Of a stretch of 17,153 nucleotides of DNA, positions 7,477 to 13,572 are shown piece after piece. Source of the DNA: CAYRYU01 sp964428355 (GTDB lineage Bacteria > Muiribacteriota > Ozemobacteria > Ozemobacterales > Ozemobacteraceae); NCBI GenBank assembly GCA_964428355.1, contig CAYRYU010000136.1:1-17153 (forward strand). Direction: 5' to 3'. Position 1 is the stretch's first letter, and the number at the start of each line of letters is the position of its first letter. Below the pieces are notes generated by a model, which worked only from the letters and a program-made list of their open reading frames with translations, did no database searches and was not told the origin of the DNA. The position numbers and the translations under genes were made by a program.

Positions 7477-7559
7477 GATGACTCCTCCTTTTTTTGTGTT
7501 CCAAAGAGGAGTCGCCCGAAAATGGAAACGGGGAAAAAAATCTCCGAAAATTCTTATCC

Positions 7560-7745
7560 CCCCGGGCCGGCCCGTCGAAGGCTTTGTTGCAGTCGCTCGA
7601 CTCCTTCAATGATGCCTTTCTCTCGGCGGTTTCAATTTTGAGGATGAGATCATCGGCGCTGCCCCATTTCGGAAGCCCGATCCGGCACCTGATCCCTGGC
7701 GGCTTCCCTCGGTGCGGAATTTGTCTGCGTCCCCGGATTCTCCAT
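7560..7745 (+). pseudogene. Decayed remnant of a small-protein + nucleotidyltransferase module
   Basis: In one plus-strand frame around 7592-7640 the sequence reads QSLDSFNDAFLSAV, closely matching TIDSFNDAFASAL in the small protein at 9318-9542 (9 of 13 identical). About 15 codons later ALPHFGSPIRHL resembles the ALQRWG-(E)PR entry of the associated nucleotidyltransferase family. There is no proper start, the segment between is too short to contain the intact end and start of the two genes, and the frame does not continue into a nucleotidyltransferase. I read it as a fusion/deletion relic. The rest of the 7477-7880 spacer shows no gene. The first match is strong; the second is weak. Confidence 0.5.
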
Positions 7746-7785
7746 CGTTGACTTCGGGGGAGGTTCGCCGCCAAAGCGGTGTTCG

Positions 7786-7794
7786 TGATAGAAT
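7786..7794 (+). promoter_or_regulatory. Possible extended -10 element for the first small-protein/nucleotidyltransferase pair
   Basis: TGATAGAAT is an extended -10 (TGn + TAGAAT). No good -35 lies 16-18 bases upstream. It would give an RNA starting near 7801, about 80 bases before the GTG at 7881. Confidence 0.3.
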
Positions 7795-7880
7795 TGATGA
7801 GGTGGACTGAATCTCGCGAGGGGGCGAAATCGAAGGCCTGCTTTGAGGGGTTTTTCTTTGGCAGGACAGGGAGAAGTTAA

Positions 7881-8081
7881 GTGCGTCTCGACCGATCCGT
7901 TACGAGACTTGGGAAGATGAAGGAAACCGGTGCCCGGGATGGGCTTTCCCCGTTGAGTCCTGCCGAGCTGTTTCTATCGGTTTGGGATATCACCCGGGAT
8001 GCCTGGGAATTTTTCAGGTGTGGGGATGCTGAACGAAGACTACAAAGACATATTACGCGCCTTGAGCGCCGAAAGAGCTGA
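7881..8081 (+). CDS. Small protein paired with nucleotidyltransferase (putative antitoxin-like partner)
   Basis: A 66-residue basic protein starts at GTG, with an AGGGAGA site 6-10 bases upstream. The segment LSPAELFLSVWDITRDAWEFF followed by RLQRHITRLERRKS resembles short proteins I know to precede DUF6036/AbiEii-type nucleotidyltransferases ('SPAERL..VW.LT.DAW....RLQR'). Its end overlaps the nucleotidyltransferase start by 56 bases in another frame, which implies translational coupling and supports its being real. It has no HTH that I can see. Role as antitoxin or specificity partner is inferred from pairing only. Confidence 0.65.
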   Translation: MRLDRSVTRLGKMKETGARDGLSPLSPAELFLSVWDITRDAWEFFRCGDAERRLQRHITRLERRKS

Positions 8082-8484
8082 ATTCATAATCGTTGGGGCT
8101 TTTGCGCTCGCTGCCCACGGACTTCCCCGAGCGACGGGGGATATCGACATCTGGGTTCGACCCACTCCGGAGAATGCAGCCAGGGTGTTGCGTGCGTTGG
8201 CCTCCTTCGGGGCTCCAGTCGGGGATCTCTGCCCCGAAGACTTGTCCGCCCCCGATATCGTTTTCCAGATCGGTGTTCCGCCGCGCCGGATCGATATCAT
8301 CACGGGAATCGACGGAGTAGCCTTCGAGGAGGCCCAATCGGAGAAGCTCGAACTCGACCTGGGTGAAATCAGGGTCCCCGTTCTTTCACGGGCACATCTG
8401 ATCCGTAACAAGGAAATCACCGCGCGCCCAAAAGACCTCCTCGACCTTGAACTCCTTCGCTCCAGGAAACCCGACCCCGCCTGA
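8026..8484 (+). CDS. Nucleotidyltransferase, DUF6036/AbiEii-like
   Basis: This 152-residue protein belongs to the polymerase-beta-like nucleotidyltransferase superfamily. FIIVGAFALAAHGLPRATGDIDIWV near residues 23-47 holds the family G-[AG]-x-A-L-x-x-HG-x-x-R-x-T-x-D-[IL]-D signature with both metal-binding Asp. RRIDIIT near 86 supplies the third carboxylate, so the active site looks complete. LSRAHLIRNKEITARPKDLLDLELL near the end is the usual 'K...GR.KD..D...L' finish. Related proteins include AbiEii-type toxins and MntA-type antitoxins, which transfer nucleotides to RNA or protein targets. The ATG at 8026 is preceded by AGGTGTGGGG and gives the standard N-terminus (LNEDYKDILRALSAE); an upstream in-frame ATG at 7999 is less likely. 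It is coupled to the small gene before it. Toxin or antitoxin role cannot be decided. Confidence 0.85.
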   Translation: MLNEDYKDILRALSAERAEFIIVGAFALAAHGLPRATGDIDIWVRPTPENAARVLRALASFGAPVGDLCPEDLSAPDIVFQIGVPPRRIDIITGIDGVAFEEAQSEKLELDLGEIRVPVLSRAHLIRNKEITARPKDLLDLELLRSRKPDPA

Positions 8485-8559
8485 GCCCGACGGCCCCGCA
8501 TCCTTGGCCTGGGAAGAATGCGTCTCACGTAAGAGATAATCCCGAAAGTGACCCCTGAA

Positions 8560-8588
8560 TTGACATTATGAACGGCTGGCGTTATATT
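8560..8588 (+). promoter_or_regulatory. Strong sigma70-type promoter of higBA
   Basis: TTGACA (8560-8565) is a perfect -35 and TATATT (8583-8588) a near-perfect -10, with the optimal 17-base spacing. Transcription would start about 25 bases before the higB ATG. Confidence 0.8.
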
Positions 8589-8604
8589 AACGGTATGCGT
8601 TAAT
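8586..8604 (+). promoter_or_regulatory. Palindromic operator, probable HigA autoregulatory site
   Basis: attaacg (8586-8592) and cgttaat (8598-8604) form a perfect 7-bp inverted repeat around gtatg. It overlaps the end of the -10 box and the start site, where a bound repressor would block RNA polymerase. HigA proteins are known to repress their own operons through such palindromes; that HigA binds here is inference. Confidence 0.7.
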
Positions 8605-8618
8605 GCGTCGGAGATCCC

Positions 8619-8900
8619 ATGATATCCGGTTTTGCCTGCAAAGATACGGAACTGGTCTTCAAGCGAGGTCGGCCAAAAAGGGTTCCCGGTGATATTCTGC
8701 GTGTGGCCCTCCGAAAACTCCTTCAAATACACGCTTCCGTTTCCCTGGATGACCTGAAGGTTCCACCGGGAAATCGTTTGGAAGTCTTGAAAGGGGATAG
8801 GATCGGTCAGCACAGTATCAGAATCAATGATCAGTGGCGGATCTGCTTCAAATGGCGGAACGGCAACGCCCATGATGTTGAAATCGTTGATTATCACTGA
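8619..8900 (+). CDS. higB: HigB-type toxin (RelE/ParE superfamily mRNA interferase)
   Basis: A 93-residue toxin of the HigB/'plasmid maintenance system killer' family. HigB enzymes cleave mRNA on the ribosome. It opens with GFACKDTELVFKRG (usual F-K-x-x-x-T-x-x-L/F-F), followed by LRVALRKLLQIHAS and LDDLKVPPGNRLEVLKGDRIGQHSIRIN, and ends with the hallmark QWRICFKWRNGNAHDVEIVDYH, which holds the basic and aromatic residues of the active site. Length and ends are normal, so it looks functional. ATG is preceded by GGAG. Toxin-first order followed by higA is typical of hig loci, with the promoter and operator directly upstream. Confidence 0.93.
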   Translation: MISGFACKDTELVFKRGRPKRVPGDILRVALRKLLQIHASVSLDDLKVPPGNRLEVLKGDRIGQHSIRINDQWRICFKWRNGNAHDVEIVDYH

Positions 8901-8935
8901 CAGGCAAAGATCGTGCAATCCTTCCGAAAGGGGAA

Positions 8936-9241
8936 ATGGAAATGACGAAGCAACCTCCGGTTCATCCCGGTGAAATCCTGCATGAGGACTTCCTGAAACC
9001 GATGGGGATTTCCCAGTATCGTCTTGCGGTCAGGATAAAAGTCCCTCCCCGCCGGATAAACGAGATCGTTTTGGGAAAACGCTCGATAACCGCGGATACC
9101 GCCCTTCGCTTGGGGCGCTTCTTCGATATGGATCCCCAATTTTGGTTGAATCTCCAGACCTGGTATGACTTGGAAATAGCCAGGGATGCGAATGAAAAGA
9201 GATTTACCGAGGAGATCATTCCTTGGGAAAAGGCCGCTTGA
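8936..9241 (+). CDS. higA: HigA-type antitoxin (HTH, XRE-like)
   Basis: A 101-residue HTH antitoxin that binds and neutralises HigB and represses the operon. VHPGEILHEDFLKPMGISQYRLAVRIKVPPRRINEIVLGKRSITADTALRL spans the HTH (residues about 9-59), with the family-typical HPGEIL start and the 'P..RI.EI..GKR.ITADTALRL' recognition segment. FFDMDPQFWLNLQTWYDLEIAR follows, then an acidic tail. The AAAGGGG site upstream is too close to the first ATG (8936) and better placed for the second (8942), so the true start may be two codons later. The gap to higB is 35 bases. Confidence 0.93.
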   Translation: MEMTKQPPVHPGEILHEDFLKPMGISQYRLAVRIKVPPRRINEIVLGKRSITADTALRLGRFFDMDPQFWLNLQTWYDLEIARDANEKRFTEEIIPWEKAA

Positions 9242-9302
9242 TTTCTGCAGGTCATCGAGGTTTTGTCCCCGGGTTTCCCACGTTTTTTGTCAGCGGCTCC
9301 CG

Positions 9303-9311
9303 TGCTAGAAT
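9303..9311 (+). promoter_or_regulatory. Extended -10 promoter giving a possibly leaderless mRNA
   Basis: TGCTAGAAT (TGn + TAGAAT, one mismatch to TATAAT) ends six bases before the GTG at 9318. The -35 region is a run of T (9283-9288) rather than TTGACA; a TTGTCA at 9287 is only 13 bases away, too close. RNA would begin at or next to the start codon. Confidence 0.45.
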
Positions 9312-9317
9312 GGACCG

Positions 9318-9542
9318 GTGGAAGAGAGACTGAAAGCTGATTTGGAGACCTGGAGCCTCCGGTGGAAGGGCGCGGCCCCTGAATTGGAAAGGGTCCGGAA
9401 GAAGGAAGCGGTTCTCTTCGATGTCGGGAAGACTATCGACTCGTTCAATGATGCTTTCGCCTCCGCTCTGAAAATGGTTCCCCTCATCCCCGATTCGGGC
9501 CTGGTCGAGCAGCAGCGGCTGTTTTCCCTTTTCCGTAAATGA
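9318..9542 (+). CDS. Small protein paired with AbiEii-like nucleotidyltransferase
   Basis: A 74-residue charged protein with a GTG start. Its first half (EERLKADLETWSLRWKGAAPELERVRKKE) is helical and charged. The second half, IDSFNDAFASALKMVPLIPDSGLVEQQRLFSLFRK, matches in memory the C-terminal pattern 'SGLVEQQR.F.' of small proteins found directly before AbiEii/AbiGii-type nucleotidyltransferases. It ends in an ATGA overlap with the next gene, so the two are translationally coupled. The likely role is an antitoxin or partner. No Shine-Dalgarno site is visible, and the promoter seems to sit right against the GTG. Confidence 0.7.
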   Translation: MEERLKADLETWSLRWKGAAPELERVRKKEAVLFDVGKTIDSFNDAFASALKMVPLIPDSGLVEQQRLFSLFRK

Positions 9543-9800
9543 GGGGCCTTTTCCAGCTCGGCCGGACCCTCCAGGATTTTCTCGAGGGGCGGGGATGGAA
9601 ATTCTGCTTCATAGGCGGGATCGCTCTGCAACGTTGGGGAATTCCNNNNNNNNNNNNNNNNNNNNNNNNNNNNNNNNNNNNNNNNNNNNNNNNNNNNNNN
9701 NNNNNNNNNNNNNNNNNNNNNNNNNNNNNNNNNNNNNNNNNNNNNGAATTCCCCGGAAACTCTCCCCCGCCTTTTCGACCTGGTCACCCGTCTCGACTAG
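9539..9800 (+). CDS. AbiEii/AbiGii-like nucleotidyltransferase, interrupted by assembly gap 1
   Basis: The first 35 residues read RGLFQLGRTLQDFLEGRG followed by WKFCFIGGIALQRWG, the exact entry of this family, which continues '(E)PR.T.D[VI]DL' with the catalytic Asp pair. That continuation falls in the 100-N gap. On the far side, in a different frame relative to the N count, NSPETLPRLFDLVTRLD and a TAG at 9798-9800 resemble the usual end ('KE.PE.L.RL..L'). The family is about 190-220 residues long, so several hundred bases are probably missing. The catalytic centre cannot be checked. Left end firm; right end moderate. Confidence 0.6.
9646..9745. other. Assembly gap 1 (100 N)
   Basis: Exactly 100 N inside the nucleotidyltransferase gene. 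The two flanks are out of frame across it, so the length is a placeholder. Both flanks carry GAATTCC, but joining them through that overlap does not give the expected protein. Confidence 0.95.
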
Positions 9801-9930
9801 CCCGTTTTCCCCGGCAAAAGAATCTTTCCCAGATCGGGTCGCCTGAGAGCCTCAAGAGAAGGGAATCACCCGGTGCGAAACGGATCCGGGCGAAATGAGT
9901 CGGGTGTCCCCCGATTCTCTCCGGTGCTCC

Positions 9931-12900
9931 TCAGGCTTTGTCGTCGGACCAGACCTTCAGCCGGCAGAGGGTGTTCACCAGGGCGAGTTGCTCGGTGGTT
10001 TCGCAGGGGATCTCGAGCAACCCCGGGCTGGCCACGACCACCGCCAGGGATCGGGCCCGCGAAACCGCGACATTGAGGCGGTGGCGGGAGAAAAGAAACT
10101 CGATGTCCCGCGGCAGTTCCTCGACATCCGAGGTGGTCATGGAAATCAGGACGACTTCCGCTTCCTGCCCCTGGAACTTGTCGACGGTCCCGACCCGTGC
10201 CCCCTCGGGAAGAAGCGATTTCAGATGATTCGTCTGGAGATTGTACGGGGCGATGACCAGTATGTTGGAAGGCGAGATGGGGTGCTTGATCCCCCGACGA
10301 TCGACGTAGTTCTGCTTCAGGAGGTTCTGGAAGAGGTCGAGAATGATCCTGCCTTCCACTTCGGACTTCTGGGCGCACCCGGTATGCTCCGCCGGCAGGA
10401 ACACGATTCCATGCCGTTTCAACGCGGGGTGGGCCTCAGCGTTGAGCTCCAGAACCTGGCTGTCGTTGTCGGGATGGCTTTGCAGGCGCCCGTCGTATAC
10501 CGCCTCCGAAATGAAACCGCAAATCGATGAATGCAAGCGCCAGGTGGTTCCCAGGAAAATCCCCGTTTCCGGGGGCACGGTTGCCTTTCCCTGCAAAAGG
10601 AATTCAAGGGCCGATGCTCCCGACTCGCCGGGATGTAGCCCTTGAATCGGCTGTCCGAGTTGCATCTGATCGCCGACCAGAATGATATTCCTGGCCGCGG
10701 TTCCCATGGCCGTGAGGTTCGCCAGGGAAACCTGGCCGGCCTCGTCCACGAAGAGGAAATCGAAGGCGGCTTCGAAGCCGGGGTCCGCGAAAAGCCAGGC
10801 GGTTCCCGCAACCAGGGCATCCTCCGCCCCGATCTCTTCCCGCTTGAATACGTCCCGGACAAACCTGCCCCCGAACTGCTTCTCCGGGTCATCCTTGTCG
10901 GATTTCTTTGCCCCCCGAAAAGCCCACCCATCCTCACCTGCGGCTTTTTCAACGCTCCTCAGCAGGTTGATGATCGCCTTGTGGGAATTGGAAGAAACCC
11001 CGACCCGTTTTCCCTCTTTCAACAGGTTCAGGATGACGCGCCCGGAGTAATGGGTCTTGCCACACCCGGGGGGACCCTGTATGAACAGGACCTGGTTCTC
11101 GAGGGCCAGGACCGTTTTTGTGATGCTCTCCAGATCGGGCTTTCCGAGAGGGAGAGGGGGGCACCCCGAGATCGTTGAAGGAAGCTGGTGGCCCAGAAAA
11201 GCCTTCAACGCCGGGAAACGGTCGTCCCCCGCGGCGCACGAGCCGGCCACACGCTCGATCGCTTTCCGGAGAATCTGGTCCGGAACAGGTTGAGGGGGAA
11301 GAAGGGAAAGAGTCGGCGTCGGGTCTCCGAGCTTTTTCCCCCTTTTGATGGCGAGGGATCCCGAAACCGGGTCGATGGCGACGATGGTTCCGGGTGTTCT
11401 CAGTGTGTCGGATTGCAGGGGCCTCTCGCCCGCCCGCCTTTTGGTTTCCTGGGGGGGGAACCGGTACCGGAAGATCAGGGAATTTTTTTCCGGGGTGGGC
11501 AAACCTTCCAAGGTCAATCCTCCCACGCACTCCAGGTCTTCCATGAGTTCGGAAACGGTTGCGTTGGCTAGGTCGAAAATCTTCCACCACTGGGGCTTCT
11601 GCTCACGCCGATGGAAATCGCACAGCGAGAGCAACAGGTCTTTCACTCGCGAGTGGGGGCTCTTACCGGCCCAACCCGGGCCGGCGGCGCCCTCGCGGTC
11701 CGCGCCCAAACCGCCATCGCCGCAGACTTCCTCGGTCAGGGCTTCCCGGAGCTTGATCCGTTCATTTTGGGCTTCCCGGGCCTGCTCCGAAGGGGTGCCC
11801 TCAAGAACATCGCCCGTCGGGCCAAGGACGGGCCATCCGTGGCCCTGGCCCGACACTGCCGCATCCTGCGGTTCGTCCTGGCTTTTCGGGCACATTCGCC
11901 CCGTCGTGGGGCTCGTGTCCTCGAGCGGGGCAGGAGCGAACCATGGGATGTCCGCGGGGCGCAGCCCGAGAAGCCAATCCCGGCAGGAGGCGGTGGATTC
12001 GCAATCGATGCGGTTGTAATCCTCGATCTCCTTCAGGAGAGCCGGACCCCGGGTGCGCCGCCAGGCTTCGTAGACCACAATGCTCTGCTCGGCGTTCTTT
12101 ACCTCCCCAACCCGCTTGGGCATGTAGAAGACTTCGAGATTCTTGAGGGAATACCCGGGCTCGGAGACCATGATTCCCTCCCGGACAATCTTGTACAAGT
12201 CGACAAAAATCCCGCGCCGCAGGAAGTGATCGATCTCATCCTCCCTCGAGCGATGCTGTCCCATCAGCCTCTTGAGGGCTGTGATCTCGTAATGGTTGTA
12301 GTGGTAGATGTGGGCCCCGGGGTGTTTCTCCAGGTGGGCCGTGAAGAAATCCACGATGTTCTCGAAGGCCTTTTTCTCGAGGTTCCGATCGTGGCCCCAA
12401 AAGGCCTTGAATTGAGCGTTTCCACAGCGATGAAACACGCCGAACAGATACTCGAGCCCTCCGGGGAACAGGGGATCGCCTTCCATGTCGAAAAAAAGAT
12501 CCCCTTCGTGGGGGGGCGGCATGCGGAAGAAGCCCAAGCCCTCGCGCCGCGGAAGATGCATGACCTCGGCCTTCCCGGTGGTCCGCCTGCGATACTGGAG
12601 AGACGCCTGATGCCTGATCTTCCGGAAGGCCTCCTCGGCCATCCGCGGTATGCTCGTTCCATCCGGAGCTGTTGCCAGTTTTTCCACCGTATCGATTCCC
12701 GCTGCTATGAGTTTCTCCCTTTGGGACTTTCGGAGATTCGCCACCTGGGAAAGGTGGTCCTGCCTGATCCAGACGTCATCGCATTCCTCTTTCCATGCGC
12801 AGATGGAACAATGCTTGCAGGGCTCTGGCCCCAGACCGAAATCCGGTGATCCGACGAATTCTTCGATGCGCCGTTGGGCATGCCGGACGTAATAGACGGC

Positions 12901-13452
12901 CTCCGCGCAGGCCAACGACTCTTCCCGTCCGTCTCCCGCGACGACCCTCATTTCCTTCGGGAGAGTGCCCTGAACGGCCTTCAGCAGGAGGGCATAGACC
13001 CCCAACTGGATGAAGTGCTTCGCGGTCGGTATTCGTTTCAACTTCGTATCGACCGGAAAGTAACTGTGCGCCCCAAGGTTCGAGGGAATCGGCGCGCGGA
13101 ACAGGAAATCTGCGAACCCGTGCCAGGGTGCCTCATGGAGAGCCGCCTGGTAGATGATCTCCGTCCCCGCCAGCATGGCCTGCCGGGTATCCCGGATCCG
13201 GTCCTGGAAAGAGCCCCTGGTCGATATCTCCACCACCTGCTTTCCCGCCTTCCGCAGGGAGTCCAAAAAGGACTTCTCGTGCTCGAACCCGGCTTCCTGG
13301 ATGAGCTGACGGTCTTCGGCGTAGTCCGGCCGGCGTTTCTTCCCCTGCATCACCAGGATTTCCTGCAGGCAGGCATACCGGCAGCCCAGGAAATTAACGA
13401 GATCGGTCGAGGAGAACAGAACCTGAGCCTGGTTGAGAGGGTCCGTTCTCAC
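9931..13452 (-). CDS. TM0106-family RecB/Cas4-like nuclease + DEDD exonuclease-like + SF1 helicase fusion
   Basis: A protein of 1173 residues with three parts. (1) A RecB/Cas4-like nuclease covers about 10-230, with GFADFLF and VDTKLKR as the metal-binding core and Cys in GCRYAC plus CKHCSICAWKEEC, enough for a 4Fe-4S cluster. (2) An RNase H-like 3'-5' exonuclease fold spans about 315-500, with LFFDMEGDP (DxE) at the start and YNRIDCEST at the end, the YxxxD-type third motif. (3) A Dna2/Upf1-like SF1 helicase covers about 770-1170: GPPGCGKTH (motif I), LFVDEAGQ (II), LVGDQMQLGQP (III), TVDKFQGQEAEVVLIS (V), LNVAVSRAR (VI). A poorly conserved Pro/Gly linker lies at about 505-605. All catalytic motifs look intact. 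An upstream in-frame GTG at 13470 exists, but AAGGAG lies eight bases before the GTG at 13452, which decides the start. It follows the SNF2 gene by 120 bases on the same strand. Confidence 0.9.
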   Translation of the reverse strand: MRTDPLNQAQVLFSSTDLVNFLGCRYACLQEILVMQGKKRRPDYAEDRQLIQEAGFEHEKSFLDSLRKAGKQVVEISTRGSFQDRIRDTRQAMLAGTEIIYQAALHEAPWHGFADFLFRAPIPSNLGAHSYFPVDTKLKRIPTAKHFIQLGVYALLLKAVQGTLPKEMRVVAGDGREESLACAEAVYYVRHAQRRIEEFVGSPDFGLGPEPCKHCSICAWKEECDDVWIRQDHLSQVANLRKSQREKLIAAGIDTVEKLATAPDGTSIPRMAEEAFRKIRHQASLQYRRRTTGKAEVMHLPRREGLGFFRMPPPHEGDLFFDMEGDPLFPGGLEYLFGVFHRCGNAQFKAFWGHDRNLEKKAFENIVDFFTAHLEKHPGAHIYHYNHYEITALKRLMGQHRSREDEIDHFLRRGIFVDLYKIVREGIMVSEPGYSLKNLEVFYMPKRVGEVKNAEQSIVVYEAWRRTRGPALLKEIEDYNRIDCESTASCRDWLLGLRPADIPWFAPAPLEDTSPTTGRMCPKSQDEPQDAAVSGQGHGWPVLGPTGDVLEGTPSEQAREAQNERIKLREALTEEVCGDGGLGADREGAAGPGWAGKSPHSRVKDLLLSLCDFHRREQKPQWWKIFDLANATVSELMEDLECVGGLTLEGLPTPEKNSLIFRYRFPPQETKRRAGERPLQSDTLRTPGTIVAIDPVSGSLAIKRGKKLGDPTPTLSLLPPQPVPDQILRKAIERVAGSCAAGDDRFPALKAFLGHQLPSTISGCPPLPLGKPDLESITKTVLALENQVLFIQGPPGCGKTHYSGRVILNLLKEGKRVGVSSNSHKAIINLLRSVEKAAGEDGWAFRGAKKSDKDDPEKQFGGRFVRDVFKREEIGAEDALVAGTAWLFADPGFEAAFDFLFVDEAGQVSLANLTAMGTAARNIILVGDQMQLGQPIQGLHPGESGASALEFLLQGKATVPPETGIFLGTTWRLHSSICGFISEAVYDGRLQSHPDNDSQVLELNAEAHPALKRHGIVFLPAEHTGCAQKSEVEGRIILDLFQNLLKQNYVDRRGIKHPISPSNILVIAPYNLQTNHLKSLLPEGARVGTVDKFQGQEAEVVLISMTTSDVEELPRDIEFLFSRHRLNVAVSRARSLAVVVASPGLLEIPCETTEQLALVNTLCRLKVWSDDKA

Positions 13453-13572
13453 GGCGCGATCTCCTTCCACGCGGTATTCACAGACAAGCCCGACCGAACA
13501 GGGGTGGGGGAGCGTAAAGGGGAGAAATGGGAAAGCGCGGTCATACCGGATGTCTCCCCTGACCTCGGCCTG

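Noticed and set aside
7797..7880. 23-codon open frame ending directly before the GTG at 7881, as a leader peptide
   Set aside because: It has no ribosome site, its ATG lies before the predicted transcript start, and it shows no repeated regulatory codons or attenuator hairpin.
9636..9755. Gap 1 as a false gap with contigs overlapping by GAATTCC
   Set aside because: Joining through the overlap gives a truncated frame without the nucleotidyltransferase signature; a real missing segment explains both flanks better.
9801..9930. Spacer between the nucleotidyltransferase and the convergent nuclease-helicase
   Set aside because: Looked for a terminator hairpin or small gene; nothing convincing is present.
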